Shown: positions 33,846 to 43,411 of the stretch, piece by piece
How positions within the stretch are numbered: the first letter of the stretch is position 1
Layout: every line of letters begins with the position of its first letter
Assembly: GCF_018987265.1 (NCBI RefSeq)
Contig: NZ_CP076855.1
Span: 124,001 to 188,000 of the forward strand
Direction of reading: 5' to 3'
Source of the DNA: Rhizobium sp. WYJ-E13
GTDB lineage: Bacteria > Pseudomonadota > Alphaproteobacteria > Rhizobiales > Rhizobiaceae
Length of the DNA stretch: 64,000 nucleotides
Translations under genes and position numbers: made by a program
Notes under the pieces: generated by a model
What the model saw: the letters and a program-made list of their open reading frames with translations, nothing else
Database searches by the model: none
Told to the model about the DNA's origin: nothing

Positions 33846-35569
33846 TGACCCGCCCCGCCCACCAGATCCTGGATTTCCCGCGTGTATGTCACGTAGGCCG
33901 GGGTCCAGATTAGTTCGTCGATCTTGCGCCTAATCGCCTCATCATCGAGATGCTGTGCGAGGCCTTCCTCTACCGCTTGCCGCGCAACAGCTTGAGCTAC
34001 GGCAATGGAGGCCTCCCTCAACGCCGTGACGGGCGGCAGAAGATTGTCCTTCGGATCAAGCGCCGAAGGCGACATTGACGCCAGGGCTTTCGCGGCCGCC
34101 ATCATCATGCCGTCGGAGACCCGGCGCGACTTCACTGCGATAGTTCCGAGGCCGACACCCGGAAAAATATAGGAATTGTTTGTCTGATCCACTTTGCGGG
34201 CTATGCCCTGCCGGACAATTGCCGGGAACGGGCTCCCGGTACCCACGATCGCTTTACCTTGGCTCCATTTTTCAATGTCCTGCGGCGTAGCCTCCGCTCG
34301 CGAGGTTGGATTGGACAGAGGAAAAATGATTGGCCTTTCGCTTGCTGCGGACATAGCCTCCACGACAGCCTTGTCGAATGCACCGAATTGACCCGATACG
34401 CCAATAAGAACGTTTGGCTTGACGTTTTTGATTACCTCGAGAAGACCGATCGGGTTATTTCTGTCGTTTGACCAGTTTTCGATCGCGTTGGCGGGCTGGG
34501 CGAACGGCATCTGGAACGAGGCCAGATCTTTCATCCCTTGAAGAAGAAGGCCGTTCCGGTCGACGAGATAGAATTGCCCGCGGGCCTGATCCTCGGGGAG
34601 GCCCGCCTCGATCATTGAACGGCAAATGAGGTCAGCAATCCCGCATCCCGCTGACCCCGCCCCAAGGACTACGATCTTCTGCTTGATCAACGGGCTTCTC
34701 GTAACAGCCACAGCCGCCAGAAGCGTGCCGGTCGCGACAGCCGCCGTTCCTTGAATGTCGTCATTGAACGTGCACAAACGGTCGCGATATCGCTCAAGCA
34801 GCCTGTTGGCATTGCCTTTTGCAAAATCTTCCCATTGCAGAAGGACGTGGGGCCAGCGCTCAGACACTGCAGCAACAAACTCTTCGATAAAGTCATCATA
34901 CTCGGTACCGCGAACACGCGCATGTCTCCAGCCGAGGTAGAGAGGGTCCTCCAAACGCTCCTGATTATCCGTACCGAGGTCAAGGACGATTGGTAACGTG
35001 GTGGCGGGATGAAGGCCACCGCAGGCGACATACAGAGAGAGTTTACCGATGGGGATGCCCATCCCACCTGCGCCCTGGTCGCCAAGGCCGAGAATGCGCT
35101 CACCGTCGGTAACAACGATCGCCTCAACCCCATCAAATCGGTCGTTCGCGAGAATCGACGCAATGCGTCCCTTGTTCGCCAGGCTAAGGAACAAGCCGCG
35201 TGGTTTCTTGTAGAGGTGGCTGAATTGCTGGCAGCCTTGCCCGACAGTAGGCGTGTAGACGATCGGCAAGAATTCCTCTAGGTGGCGAATGAGAAGAGCG
35301 TAGAAAAGCGTCTCGTTAGTATCCTGAAGATCCCTGAGGAAGGCGTAGCGTTCGATATCAGTCTCGAAAGAACGAAGGACTTCAAGCCGTCTGGCAATCT
35401 GCTCGTCGAGAGTGCCGATTGAGGGAGGAAGCAGCCCGTGCAGTTCGAACAGGTCACGCTCTTCTTCGGTAAACGCTGTGCCCTTGTTGAGAAGTGGGTC
35501 GGTCAATAGCCGAAAACCTGACAGCTGATTGACTGTGATGCCTACGATTGGTTTGTCAGATAAGCTCAT
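33842..35569 (-). CDS. NAD-type malic enzyme (oxaloacetate-decarboxylating malate dehydrogenase)
   Basis: A 575-residue malic enzyme of the long (MaeA/eukaryote-like) class. Visible features: YTPTVGQGCQQFSHLYKKPRG in the N-terminal domain, GDQGAGGMGIPIGKL, the metal/malate segment FNDDIQGTAAVATGTLLA, and dinucleotide motif VVLGAGSAGCGIADLI. It oxidises malate to pyruvate and CO2. The start at 35569 has AGGAG 7 nt upstream; the ORF extends to 35704 without similarity. The AEC carrier gene is translationally coupled downstream. The cofactor, NAD or NADP, is not decided. Confidence 0.9.
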   Translation of the reverse strand: MSLSDKPIVGITVNQLSGFRLLTDPLLNKGTAFTEEERDLFELHGLLPPSIGTLDEQIARRLEVLRSFETDIERYAFLRDLQDTNETLFYALLIRHLEEFLPIVYTPTVGQGCQQFSHLYKKPRGLFLSLANKGRIASILANDRFDGVEAIVVTDGERILGLGDQGAGGMGIPIGKLSLYVACGGLHPATTLPIVLDLGTDNQERLEDPLYLGWRHARVRGTEYDDFIEEFVAAVSERWPHVLLQWEDFAKGNANRLLERYRDRLCTFNDDIQGTAAVATGTLLAAVAVTRSPLIKQKIVVLGAGSAGCGIADLICRSMIEAGLPEDQARGQFYLVDRNGLLLQGMKDLASFQMPFAQPANAIENWSNDRNNPIGLLEVIKNVKPNVLIGVSGQFGAFDKAVVEAMSAASERPIIFPLSNPTSRAEATPQDIEKWSQGKAIVGTGSPFPAIVRQGIARKVDQTNNSYIFPGVGLGTIAVKSRRVSDGMMMAAAKALASMSPSALDPKDNLLPPVTALREASIAVAQAVARQAVEEGLAQHLDDEAIRRKIDELIWTPAYVTYTREIQDLVGGAGQ

Positions 35570-35734
35570 ACGATTGCTCCTGGGGTACAACAGGCCGTTA
35601 GATTTGCAGTTTGCCGACTCTGAGGAGGCTGGGAAATTATACGGTAGTATGCTCACCGTAGACTTTTGCTTGGCCCAAGTTGGGTTTCCTCGTCTCATGA
35701 GCAAAGATCGTAATCGGGCCGTCTCTTGTCACGG

Positions 35735-36094
35735 CTACCTGGCTTTGCGCGGAGGAGCTGTACTTGCGAGCTGCACATTTCGGTTTGGCGAGCGCTCTAC
35801 GGCAGGTTTGGACTGGATGTTGTTCACAAATTCGAGTTCATTCTCGGCGCGTGCTTGTTCTTTGGATATCACATCGAGCTCTCTTGGCGACGTCTTCGTG
35901 GCAGCGACCTCAACCTGGTGCCTCGCCTCGTAAGTCATGAAAACCTTCATCTGATAATCGGCTATGAGACGAAGTACCGGCCTGAACCCGAATAGCCAGA
36001 TGAATCGGCGCTGCAGCAGCATTAGAAGTTGTTCGGCTATGTGCCTCCTCTGCGTTCCATGCTGCTGCACAGTCTTATCGTGATTGACGCTCAT
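35735..36094 (-). CDS. Hypothetical protein, 119 residues
   Basis: The frame gives a basic N-terminal half with a possible amphipathic or short hydrophobic segment (FIWLFGFRPVLRLIADY near residue 31) and a polar, charged C-terminal half with DVISKEQARAENELE. I do not recognise a family. The ribosome-binding site is weak, and a plus-strand frame covers the same bases, so the gene may not be real. It lies between malic enzyme and the disulfide oxidoreductase, both on the same strand. Confidence 0.3.
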   Translation of the reverse strand: MSVNHDKTVQQHGTQRRHIAEQLLMLLQRRFIWLFGFRPVLRLIADYQMKVFMTYEARHQVEVAATKTSPRELDVISKEQARAENELEFVNNIQSKPAVERSPNRNVQLASTAPPRKAR

Positions 36095-36157
36095 CTTGAT
36101 TGTTGTGCTGCACGTGCCAGATGCATGTTGGGAAGGTGCCGATCACCGCGTCTGTAA

Positions 36158-37540
36158 TCAGGCGTTGTCAGGAGGAGGCACTTGCAGGAGAAGCGTATTC
36201 AGTCCCTCCGAGATGAGCGGATGAGCAATAATTGCGTCGCGCACACCGGTATAGGGCAATCCGGCTAGCATTGCCATTTGAACCACCGTTGTGACCTCGC
36301 CCGCACTGGCTCCCAGCATCGTGAACCCGAGGATCTTATCGGAACTGGCATCGATCAACATTTTCATGAAGCCGCGCGTCGTACCGTTGGTTCGCGCCCT
36401 TGGCACCGCAAGCATAGGCATTTTGACCACTCGCACCTTTATCCCCAGTTGAACCGCCTCCGTCTCATTCAGGCCGATCCGCCCGAGCTCGGGATCAATG
36501 AACATAGCGTACGGCACGAGGCGATCGTGAGTGGTCTGAGATCCACCCGTCAGTTGCGACTTCAACACACGATAGTCATCGTATGAGGCATGGGTGAACA
36601 TTGGCGTACCGGCAACTTCGCCAATTGCAAACGTGTCCGCGGCAGTTGTTGCCAGACGTTCGTCAACTTTGATCATCCCACGCTCGTCCAGCTCAACGCC
36701 TGCCACGTCCAGGCCCAGCCCAGCAGTGACAGGGATGCGGCCGGCTGCCACCAGAATGTGAGAGCCATTCAACGTATCGCCGTTGTCAAGGGTAACGGCG
36801 ACCGATTGGCCTGATAGTCCCTCGATTTTCCGTGCCTTCACGTTCGTCAGTACTGTGATCCCATCTTCTTTGAAGGCCATTTCTATTGTCTCTGAAACGT
36901 CTCGATCCTCCTTGTCGGCGAGATGAGGCATCTGCTGAACAATAGTGACGGCGCTTCCCAATCGATGGAAGGCCTGTGCCATTTCGAGGCCAACATACCC
37001 GCCTCCTATGACAATCAGCTTTTCGGGTATTTGATCCGTTTGTAGTGCCTCGACATGAGTAAGTGGATTGGCAGCCCTTAGTCCGGGTATGTCAGGTACG
37101 GATGCTGTTGTACCGGTGTTGATGAAGACGCGGTCCCCTTCCAGCATTCGTCGGCCGCCGCCATTTAGCTCGACCTCTATACGGCGTGGAGCAACGAAGC
37201 TTCCCCTGCCGAGAACCAGATCGACGTGAGCCCTGGTGAACCCCTGCATATTGATGTCTACCATCTCTGAGACGACCTGCCGTACCCGCTTCTGTACGGC
37301 AGCCATGTCGATGACCCCCGGGGTCATGGAAGAAGACATCGCCCTCGCCGCCTGGATATTGCGCGCACCTTGGATGAGCGTCTTGCTCGGTATACAGGCG
37401 ATATTGATGCATGAGCCACCGATCAAACCCTTTTCAACCACTGCGACCCGCTTTCCGGCGCGGCCAAGATCCATCGCGAGTGTCTTGCCCCCTTTACCGC
37501 CGCCAAGAAACAAGTATTCGTAGCGCTCAATCTCAGTCAT
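36158..37540 (-). CDS. Class I pyridine nucleotide-disulfide oxidoreductase (dihydrolipoamide dehydrogenase-like)
   Basis: A 460-residue flavoprotein. FAD motif LFLGGGKGGK at 11-20; redox-active disulfide GGSCINIACIPSK with Cys44 and Cys49; NAD(P) motif VIGGGYVGLEMAQ; second FAD motif ADTFAIGEVAG; C-terminal dimerisation domain with HPLISEGL, lacking the usual HxHPT form. It could be a dihydrolipoamide dehydrogenase, mercuric-reductase-like or glutathione/quinone reductase homologue. No 2-oxoacid dehydrogenase genes are nearby, so a stand-alone reductase role is more likely. AGGAG precedes the ATG at 37540 by 6 nt. Confidence 0.85.
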   Translation of the reverse strand: MTEIERYEYLFLGGGKGGKTLAMDLGRAGKRVAVVEKGLIGGSCINIACIPSKTLIQGARNIQAARAMSSSMTPGVIDMAAVQKRVRQVVSEMVDINMQGFTRAHVDLVLGRGSFVAPRRIEVELNGGGRRMLEGDRVFINTGTTASVPDIPGLRAANPLTHVEALQTDQIPEKLIVIGGGYVGLEMAQAFHRLGSAVTIVQQMPHLADKEDRDVSETIEMAFKEDGITVLTNVKARKIEGLSGQSVAVTLDNGDTLNGSHILVAAGRIPVTAGLGLDVAGVELDERGMIKVDERLATTAADTFAIGEVAGTPMFTHASYDDYRVLKSQLTGGSQTTHDRLVPYAMFIDPELGRIGLNETEAVQLGIKVRVVKMPMLAVPRARTNGTTRGFMKMLIDASSDKILGFTMLGASAGEVTTVVQMAMLAGLPYTGVRDAIIAHPLISEGLNTLLLQVPPPDNA

Positions 37541-38450
37541 CTTGGACTCCTTCGTCGTGTTAAGAACGTGGTTCAATTGCCGTTCAGTAATTCAATTTGG
37601 CCATTGGTCTTCGCTTGTGAATGATTGAAGTGCTCAAAATGATGTTCAGCGTATCGAGCCTTGTCGCCTTCGGCGGTTGCTGACTTGCTTGGTAGGATCA
37701 TCTGGCAGCGCTGCATTGAAAATGATGACAACCCAACCAGGCAACAGTGCTCCAAGAGGGCATTTGGCCGTGCGGGGCATCCAACCAAACTCAATTTATG
37801 ATGGCTTTGAACGAGCGTACCTAAATATCGCGGACACTCGTCGCGAGTAGCCAGCCTCGCGCAACGAAATGACAAAATATCATCGAAGGCGCTTCTTTCA
37901 CGGTCGATGGACCCCGTCATGCTGAACGTGGACGTCCCGCTACCACTCGCCCAGCAGCGCATTCCTTCAACAGCTGACATTGCACTCACACTTTCTCGCT
38001 GCAGCGAATTTGGTATCGACATTGGCCTCGGCTTCGCACTCGACCGCAAAAAGAGAGCCGTCTCGCGGCGACAAGACGGCTCAATACGCGGACAAAATCC
38101 GCCACGCCTGGACACAAAGCATTCAGGCCGTCGTCAGTTGGGAGGATCTGACACAAGGTATCGTGGTCCATTTCCATTCTCTCGGCCAGTTATACGCGGG
38201 TATGACGGAGCCCATCGATCCCAGGTGTTTGTCCCATCGTTCCTTACCGTTTTGGAAAGCCGCTGACCTTGTGCTATCTGATTTAGTTTCTCCAACGATG
38301 TCTGCACTCTTAAAGGATTGGCAGCGACGCGAAGTCATCACGTCAACGCGCCAATAGTATAATCTTTCTTCCTATGCGCAGAAATTTTGCTTACTTGCGA
38401 GGGCGCCTACGCCAGCGATAAGACGGATCGATTTTCATAGGAGACCCACC
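37541..38450. other. Stretch without a convincing gene
   Basis: About 0.9 kb between divergent genes. Overlapping frames of 100-180 codons exist on both strands (for example 37573-38115 minus, 37907-38266 plus) but read as shadows: no domain, no good ribosome-binding site. The last 15 bases hold the AGGAG of the following gene. Confidence 0.4.
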
Positions 38451-39449
38451 ATGAGAGCTGCATTTTTTGATCGTCAAGGCGCTGCCCAAGAGGTGCTTCA
38501 GGTCGGAGCAATGGCTGATCCGGAACCTCGATGCGGCGAGGTTCGTGTAAAGGTCGTGGTATCCGGCCTCAATCCTTCGGACATGAAGACACGCACGGGA
38601 TTCGCAGGCGCTCCAATGTCCTTTGAACGAATCATTCCACATCAGGACGGGGCCGGCATTATCGACCGTGTTGGACCAGGCGTTCCGAGCAACCGCCTCG
38701 GGGAGCGGGTCTGGGTCTATATGGCGCAATTTGGAAGACCGTTTGGCTCCGCCGCCGAGTACGTCGTCGTGCCGTCGGTGCAGGCCGTTCCGCTCGCGGA
38801 TAGCGTCAGTTTCGAGACTGGTGCGACAATAGGCGTAGCTGGAATGACGGCGCATCGTTGCTTGTTTGCAGATGGAGACATTCGCGGCAAGCGCGTTCTC
38901 ATACAAGGGGGCGCCGGTGCCGTCGGAAACGCGGCCATTCTCCTTGCAAAATGGGCTGGGGCTTGGGTTGCTGCAACGGTTTCGCGCTCAGAGCAAGCCG
39001 AGGTCGCCCGCGCGGCCGGTGCGGATCTTGTGATCAACCGCCACGAGGAAGATGTGGCCCAAAGGCTCAAAGAAGCAACGGCAGGGCGCGGTGTGGACCG
39101 CATCGTCGATGTGAACCTGACCACCAACATTGAGGTCGCGATGGGCAGTTTGGCACCCGACGGCGTCGCTGTCGCATACTCTTCCGAGGATCCAACAGGA
39201 ATGCTGCAGATCCCGTTCATCCCCGCTCTTTTCGGCGGCTTTGCCTTCCGTTTCGTTTACGTTTACAGGATGCCCCAGGCGAGCCTGCTGCTGGCGGCAA
39301 ACGACATTTCAGCTTGTGCAGCCTCAGGAGCTTACCGTCCCGCGATCGCACTGAGACTGCCTCTTGACCGTATCGTTGAGGCGCATGAAGCACAAGAAAG
39401 CGGCAAGATGATCGGCAAGATTTTGCTGGAGGTCCAACCCTGCAAGTGA
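38451..39449 (+). CDS. NADPH:quinone oxidoreductase-type zinc-less MDR
   Basis: A 332-residue medium-chain reductase: MRAAFFDRQGAAQEVL, SGLNPSDMKTRTGFAG, the segment GAGIIDRVGPGV and the NADPH motif IQGGAGAVGNAAILLAKW near residue 145. It reduces quinones or reactive enones with NADPH. AGGAG lies 7 nt before the ATG. It stands alone on this strand with gaps either side. It is only distantly similar to the two MDR paralogues at 9.1 and 22.5 kb, so it is not part of that duplication. Confidence 0.87.
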   Translation: MRAAFFDRQGAAQEVLQVGAMADPEPRCGEVRVKVVVSGLNPSDMKTRTGFAGAPMSFERIIPHQDGAGIIDRVGPGVPSNRLGERVWVYMAQFGRPFGSAAEYVVVPSVQAVPLADSVSFETGATIGVAGMTAHRCLFADGDIRGKRVLIQGGAGAVGNAAILLAKWAGAWVAATVSRSEQAEVARAAGADLVINRHEEDVAQRLKEATAGRGVDRIVDVNLTTNIEVAMGSLAPDGVAVAYSSEDPTGMLQIPFIPALFGGFAFRFVYVYRMPQASLLLAANDISACAASGAYRPAIALRLPLDRIVEAHEAQESGKMIGKILLEVQPCK

Positions 39450-39888
39450 GACCGGCGAGCTGATGCATCCGTGGCCGGTAGCAAGCGTCAGCCGGGTGAT
39501 CGAAAGCTCCGCGATTGGCCAGCTCTGAGATGCAGAAGCTCGCGCACCTAGCGAAATGGTTGGCACCCCACTCTGTTGTGCGTTTCATTACTGTCTTCTG
39601 AGCATCTGTGCCACGTTCCCGCCCAGGCGAAGCAGGCTTCAGGTGCGCTGTTAAGAGGGCGAGGCGAGCAGGACGCACTGTGAGAGGTGGTTGAACTTGC
39701 GTCGGATCCGTCTGGGAATTTCGTCGGCCGGAACAAGTAATCCAAACGTTTAGCTGACCCTACGAGCGTATGATTTCGTTTTTGGCCGATGCCTTTATGC
39801 TGCCAACGCGTCCCGAAAGCGGATGCATAAGATCCCCTATCGTCGGCGCTGACAGCGCTTCGTATCTACACCATAAAAAGGACTGACC
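39450..39888. other. Intergenic stretch without a convincing gene
   Basis: Short frames only. No terminator with a T-tract was seen. The promoter of the small secreted protein presumably lies at the right end. Confidence 0.45.
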
Positions 39889-40248
39889 ATGTCTCGTCTC
39901 GTAACTCTTGCATTTTTTGCCGCCGTGTCCACGATTTCGCTTGCAGGCTCCGGTCACGCTGACAGCTTGATCATGAACACCGCACCCGAAATCGAAAAGA
40001 CACTGTCCAACTACAATCGTCCATTCGCTGTTCGTTATCTCGAAGACTACGATAATTCGAAGTTCGACAATACCACTGGCATTGACGCTGAGGCAGCTCG
40101 CAGCAACGAGGGCGTTAAGCACATCCGCGCGTCGATTAAGGCGAACAAGCGACTGGCGGAAAAGCTGAAGTCTCGCGGTGTCGACGTAAAGGATATCGTT
40201 GATGCGGAGCAAGCAGCCGATGGCAGCATCATCTTCTCCGTAAACTGA
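39889..40248 (+). CDS. Small secreted hypothetical protein
   Basis: A 119-residue protein with a clear Sec signal peptide: basic start (MSR), hydrophobic core LVTLAFFAAVSTISLAG, cleavage expected after GHA (about residue 24). The mature 95 residues are polar, with an acidic first half (YLEDYDNSKFDNTTGIDAEA) and a basic helix in the second. No cysteine follows for disulfides. AGGA stands 6 nt before the ATG. It probably works in the periplasm; I do not recognise the family. Confidence 0.65.
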   Translation: MSRLVTLAFFAAVSTISLAGSGHADSLIMNTAPEIEKTLSNYNRPFAVRYLEDYDNSKFDNTTGIDAEAARSNEGVKHIRASIKANKRLAEKLKSRGVDVKDIVDAEQAADGSIIFSVN

Positions 40249-40819
40249 TCGAGCAATCGTCACCGGGCGCGCGGATGAACGCCATCCCCCGCCTGGGGAC
40301 AGCCCGGCCCAAACAAAACAAGGAGTATCGCCTGGCCTTCGCGAGCGTCGAAGAAAGCCCCGGATTCACACCGCAGCACATTATGTGGTTTCAAATGTCA
40401 CGATTTCGATGATGCAGACACGGGCACCTTGCCTCTGAAACTGATAATATGCGGGCGCCTCCGTAATTGGCCATGGATATCCTCGATCGTTCATTTTAAT
40501 GAAAGCATCTTTCAGAAATGACGCTTTCGTAACGACCGTATCTAAAACACAATGTCCTCCCACCCAACTCCAGGAGCGAGATCGATGCAGGCATCGTTGT
40601 TGAATTTTGAGGAAGTCGTAGCTGAGCTTGCTGACACGGTTATTTTCTGCCCTGGACACCGGACTTCTCTCTCAAGCGGCTATCGAGTCGGCCATGCGCG
40701 AATGGCACCACATTTGCGCGGCAAGCGCGGCTTGGCGAAGAACGATATCGAGCAGCGACCCGTTGACAAAGGAAAGGATGCATACGGCAGGAGCACAGGC
40801 TCGAAGGGACACTGAACTC
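40249..40819. other. Intergenic stretch; possible tiny minus-strand frame
   Basis: The only suggestive reading is minus strand, about 40381-40494, giving 37 residues from an ATG (NDRGYPWPITEAP...) to a stop; no ribosome-binding site supports it. The plus-strand frame from 40628 becomes LysR-like only at 40820. Confidence 0.35.
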
Positions 40820-41716
40820 ATGGATCGCTGGCAAGCTATGAAGGTCTTCGTCAAGGTTGCAGAAGCCGAGAGTTTCGCTGATGCAGGCCGCCAGCTGCAT
40901 ATGAGTCCACCGGCGGTAACGCGCATTGTTTCTGCACTGGAGGAGACCATCGGGACGCGTCTACTGACGAGGACAACACGCTCGGTCAAGCTGACGGAAG
41001 CTGGAGCGCGGTATGTTTCGGACTGCCAACGGCTTCTTGGTGAGTTGGCAGAGGCGGAAGCTGCCGCAGCCGGTGCATATGCGAAACCCACCGGTACGCT
41101 GACCGTGACCGCATCGGTGATGTTTGGTACAGCGTTTATCCTTCCGATCATCACCGAGTACCTGGACAACTATCCCGGGGTCGTGGCCCGCGGGTTGTTT
41201 GTCGATCGTGTCGTCAACATAGTCGACGAAGGCGTTGATGTAGCCATTCGGATCGGCCACCTGCCTGATTCAGGTTTTACGGCAATTCGCGTTGGCCAGG
41301 TCAAGAGAGTGATCTGTGGCGCGCCAGCCTATTTCGAGGAGTTTGGGGTTCCCACCGCGCCCGCCGACTTGTCTCGGCATCGCATTGTTGCCACGACAAG
41401 CGCTTGGACATCTCTGGAATGGCGGTTCGGCTCCGGACAGAAATCATCAATTTCCGTCAATCCGCGTCTATCGACAAGCACCAATGAGGCCGCCATATCA
41501 GCAGCAGAGAATGGTTGGGGCTTGACAAGGGTTTTATCCTATCAGATCGCACCACAACTTGAGACTGGTCTGTTGCAGACGGTATTGTCTGATCATGAGG
41601 AAGAGCCTTTGCCTATTCATGTCGTCCATACCGATGGTCGCCACGCCTCCGCAAAGGTTCGCAGTTTTATTGACTTTGCGGTAGCAAGGCTGCGTTCCAA
41701 CAGGCATTTCAACTGA
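40820..41716 (+). CDS. LysR-family transcriptional regulator
   Basis: A 298-residue LysR protein. The HTH occupies 1-60 (MDRWQAMKVFVKVAEAES, then a recognition helix SPPAVTRIVSALEE), and the effector domain contains VDVAIRIGHLPDSGF and CGAPAYFEEFG, the layout of the CrgA/DsdC-like branch that controls nearby oxidoreductase genes. The start at 40820 has AAGGG upstream at long spacing; the ORF to 40628 has no homology. It converges on the small gene at 41733. Its target is not clear from position. Confidence 0.86.
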   Translation: MDRWQAMKVFVKVAEAESFADAGRQLHMSPPAVTRIVSALEETIGTRLLTRTTRSVKLTEAGARYVSDCQRLLGELAEAEAAAAGAYAKPTGTLTVTASVMFGTAFILPIITEYLDNYPGVVARGLFVDRVVNIVDEGVDVAIRIGHLPDSGFTAIRVGQVKRVICGAPAYFEEFGVPTAPADLSRHRIVATTSAWTSLEWRFGSGQKSSISVNPRLSTSTNEAAISAAENGWGLTRVLSYQIAPQLETGLLQTVLSDHEEEPLPIHVVHTDGRHASAKVRSFIDFAVARLRSNRHFN

Positions 41717-41732
41717 TGGCGAGGACGATGAT

Positions 41733-42059
41733 CTAGGCTAGGCCGGTCAGGTGCATGTTGTTGACGATGATGGCAAGTTCTGCAACCGCAAGCGACATCC
41801 CGAACGATATCAGACGTTCCTCTGAGACGTTTGCAGTGTCCGAATCCCTGGTTTCCAGCCCGACAGCGTATTTTACCATGGCGTCCGCGATAACATTGAA
41901 GCTTGCGCCCCGCTTAGCTGCGTCAATCTCTGCGCCAGTGAGGCCCAGCGCCCCGGCTTTCTCTTCGAGCAGCGACAGCCGCACGGGATCTTGTCGGAAG
42001 GACGCGAGCGCAATTTCTACTTGAACGCGCATGACAGTTGTGAGGGTACTTCTCGTCAT
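41733..42059 (-). CDS. Small helical protein, perhaps carboxymuconolactone decarboxylase/AhpD-like
   Basis: A 108-residue, largely alpha-helical protein. The middle reads LGLTGAEIDAAKRGASFNVIADAMVKYAVGL, a pattern of helices reminiscent of AhpD/CMD-fold proteins, but the CxxC redox motif is absent. AAAGGAG stands 5 nt before the ATG, which supports a real gene. It lies between LysR genes, convergent with the one upstream. Function not assignable. Confidence 0.6.
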   Translation of the reverse strand: MTRSTLTTVMRVQVEIALASFRQDPVRLSLLEEKAGALGLTGAEIDAAKRGASFNVIADAMVKYAVGLETRDSDTANVSEERLISFGMSLAVAELAIIVNNMHLTGLA

Positions 42060-42347
42060 ATTGGCTCCTTTATCCGCTCTTTGTCGGCAGTTCGGCCTCG
42101 ATCCGTCCAGGAGTCACATTGGTAGACTGGCCGGTGTAAGAACAACATATCTCCACCGCGCATAATGTTTAACGAAGCTTATCGGAAATTCTTTCTTCCC
42201 CAACCCGCAACAATGTCGTTGTTGCTTGACAAAACCACGAGGCCCAATCTCCATGGGGATTAGAGACGTTCGTCCCGGTCGGCATGCCATGAAGGTCTTA
42301 CAGACTGACCCCGAATGGATACTAAGGAGGCATGTGGCAGGAGTTAT

Positions 42348-43229
42348 TTATTCGCAGTCCCTGAGGCCCTCCCTCAAGAACTCGATAAATTTCTGAGTCT
42401 TTGCTGGAAGTAACCGCGTCGCTGTGACAACATAAACCAGTCCAGGCTCGCCGATCCAATCGGGCAAAACAGGCATCAATGTGCCAGCCATGAGTTCCTC
42501 GGCAACGATCCGTTCAGGGACAAAAGCGAGCCCCTCTCCAAGGACAGCTAACCGCCGGATCATCGCTATGCTGTTCATGCGATACCGGCTCGCGGGCTTT
42601 ACGATTTCTGTCTTACCAGCCTTGTTGAGAATCCAGCGGGGCGTCGTTGCCATCGCCAGACACTGATGCGAACCCAGTTCTCGAGGATGGGAAAGCTCTC
42701 CGACATGTTCAAGATATGTCGGCGAAGCGTAGAGGCGAGGTAGGTATCGAGCAATCACACGAGTAATCAAGCCCGGCGCATCCGGCGCACCCATTCGCAC
42801 CGCGAGATCAAAAGGCTCGTTGATGAGGTCCACGTTGCGAGGCGTCAAATCAAGCTCGAGGGACAGGCCAGGATGTTGTTTCAGGAAATTTTGCAGTAAC
42901 GGCGCAAGATACGTGATTCCAAATTCTGCGGAAAGCGACATTTTCAACACGCCCGTCATTTGGCTCGCCAGATCACCGAATTCCTCGTGAACCAGTTGCG
43001 CTTCCTCCACGATCGATTTGCTGCGTTCAAAATACCTCCGGCCCGCTTCCGTAAGATTGACCTGTCGTGTGGTGCGGTGGAGCAAGCGCAACCCGATCGA
43101 TTTTTCAAGTGCATCGATCCGCCTGGATAAAGTTGAGCTCGGGATACCGAGCTTGGCGCCTGCGCCGCGAAAACTGTTGGCTTTCACAACCGCCACAAAT
43201 AGCGCCATGTCATTGAGGTCGTTCGTCAT
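42348..43229 (-). CDS. LysR-family transcriptional regulator, divergent from an Old Yellow Enzyme
   Basis: A 293-residue LysR protein with an intact HTH (LNDMALFVAVVKANS, recognition helix SSTLSRRIDALE) and an effector domain with NEPFDLAVRMGAPD. It is divergent from the flavin oxidoreductase gene at 43412 across a 182-bp gap, the usual layout for a LysR regulator and its target; electrophile-sensing regulators of such reductases are known. The start at 43229 has a weak ribosome-binding site; the ORF extends to 43268. Confidence 0.87.
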   Translation of the reverse strand: MTNDLNDMALFVAVVKANSFRGAGAKLGIPSSTLSRRIDALEKSIGLRLLHRTTRQVNLTEAGRRYFERSKSIVEEAQLVHEEFGDLASQMTGVLKMSLSAEFGITYLAPLLQNFLKQHPGLSLELDLTPRNVDLINEPFDLAVRMGAPDAPGLITRVIARYLPRLYASPTYLEHVGELSHPRELGSHQCLAMATTPRWILNKAGKTEIVKPASRYRMNSIAMIRRLAVLGEGLAFVPERIVAEELMAGTLMPVLPDWIGEPGLVYVVTATRLLPAKTQKFIEFLREGLRDCE

Positions 43230-43411
43230 GGTTCTTAATTGTCCCGTTAATGCATCGGTGTGCTGCAATTGTATATCTACTTAATCAACGAAACGACATC
43301 TACATTGAGCACAACAATCAGTTTTCGAACGGAAATTGATTTCGGCCAGAGTTATAGTGGCAGGGGCGCGCCTGCGATATTGTGCGTAATCCTGTAAAAG
43401 GAGCAAAAGTT

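Noticed and set aside
37573..38115. Minus-strand 180-codon frame after the disulfide oxidoreductase
   Set aside because: Serine/arginine/cysteine-rich shadow-like composition; overlapping plus frames are no better.
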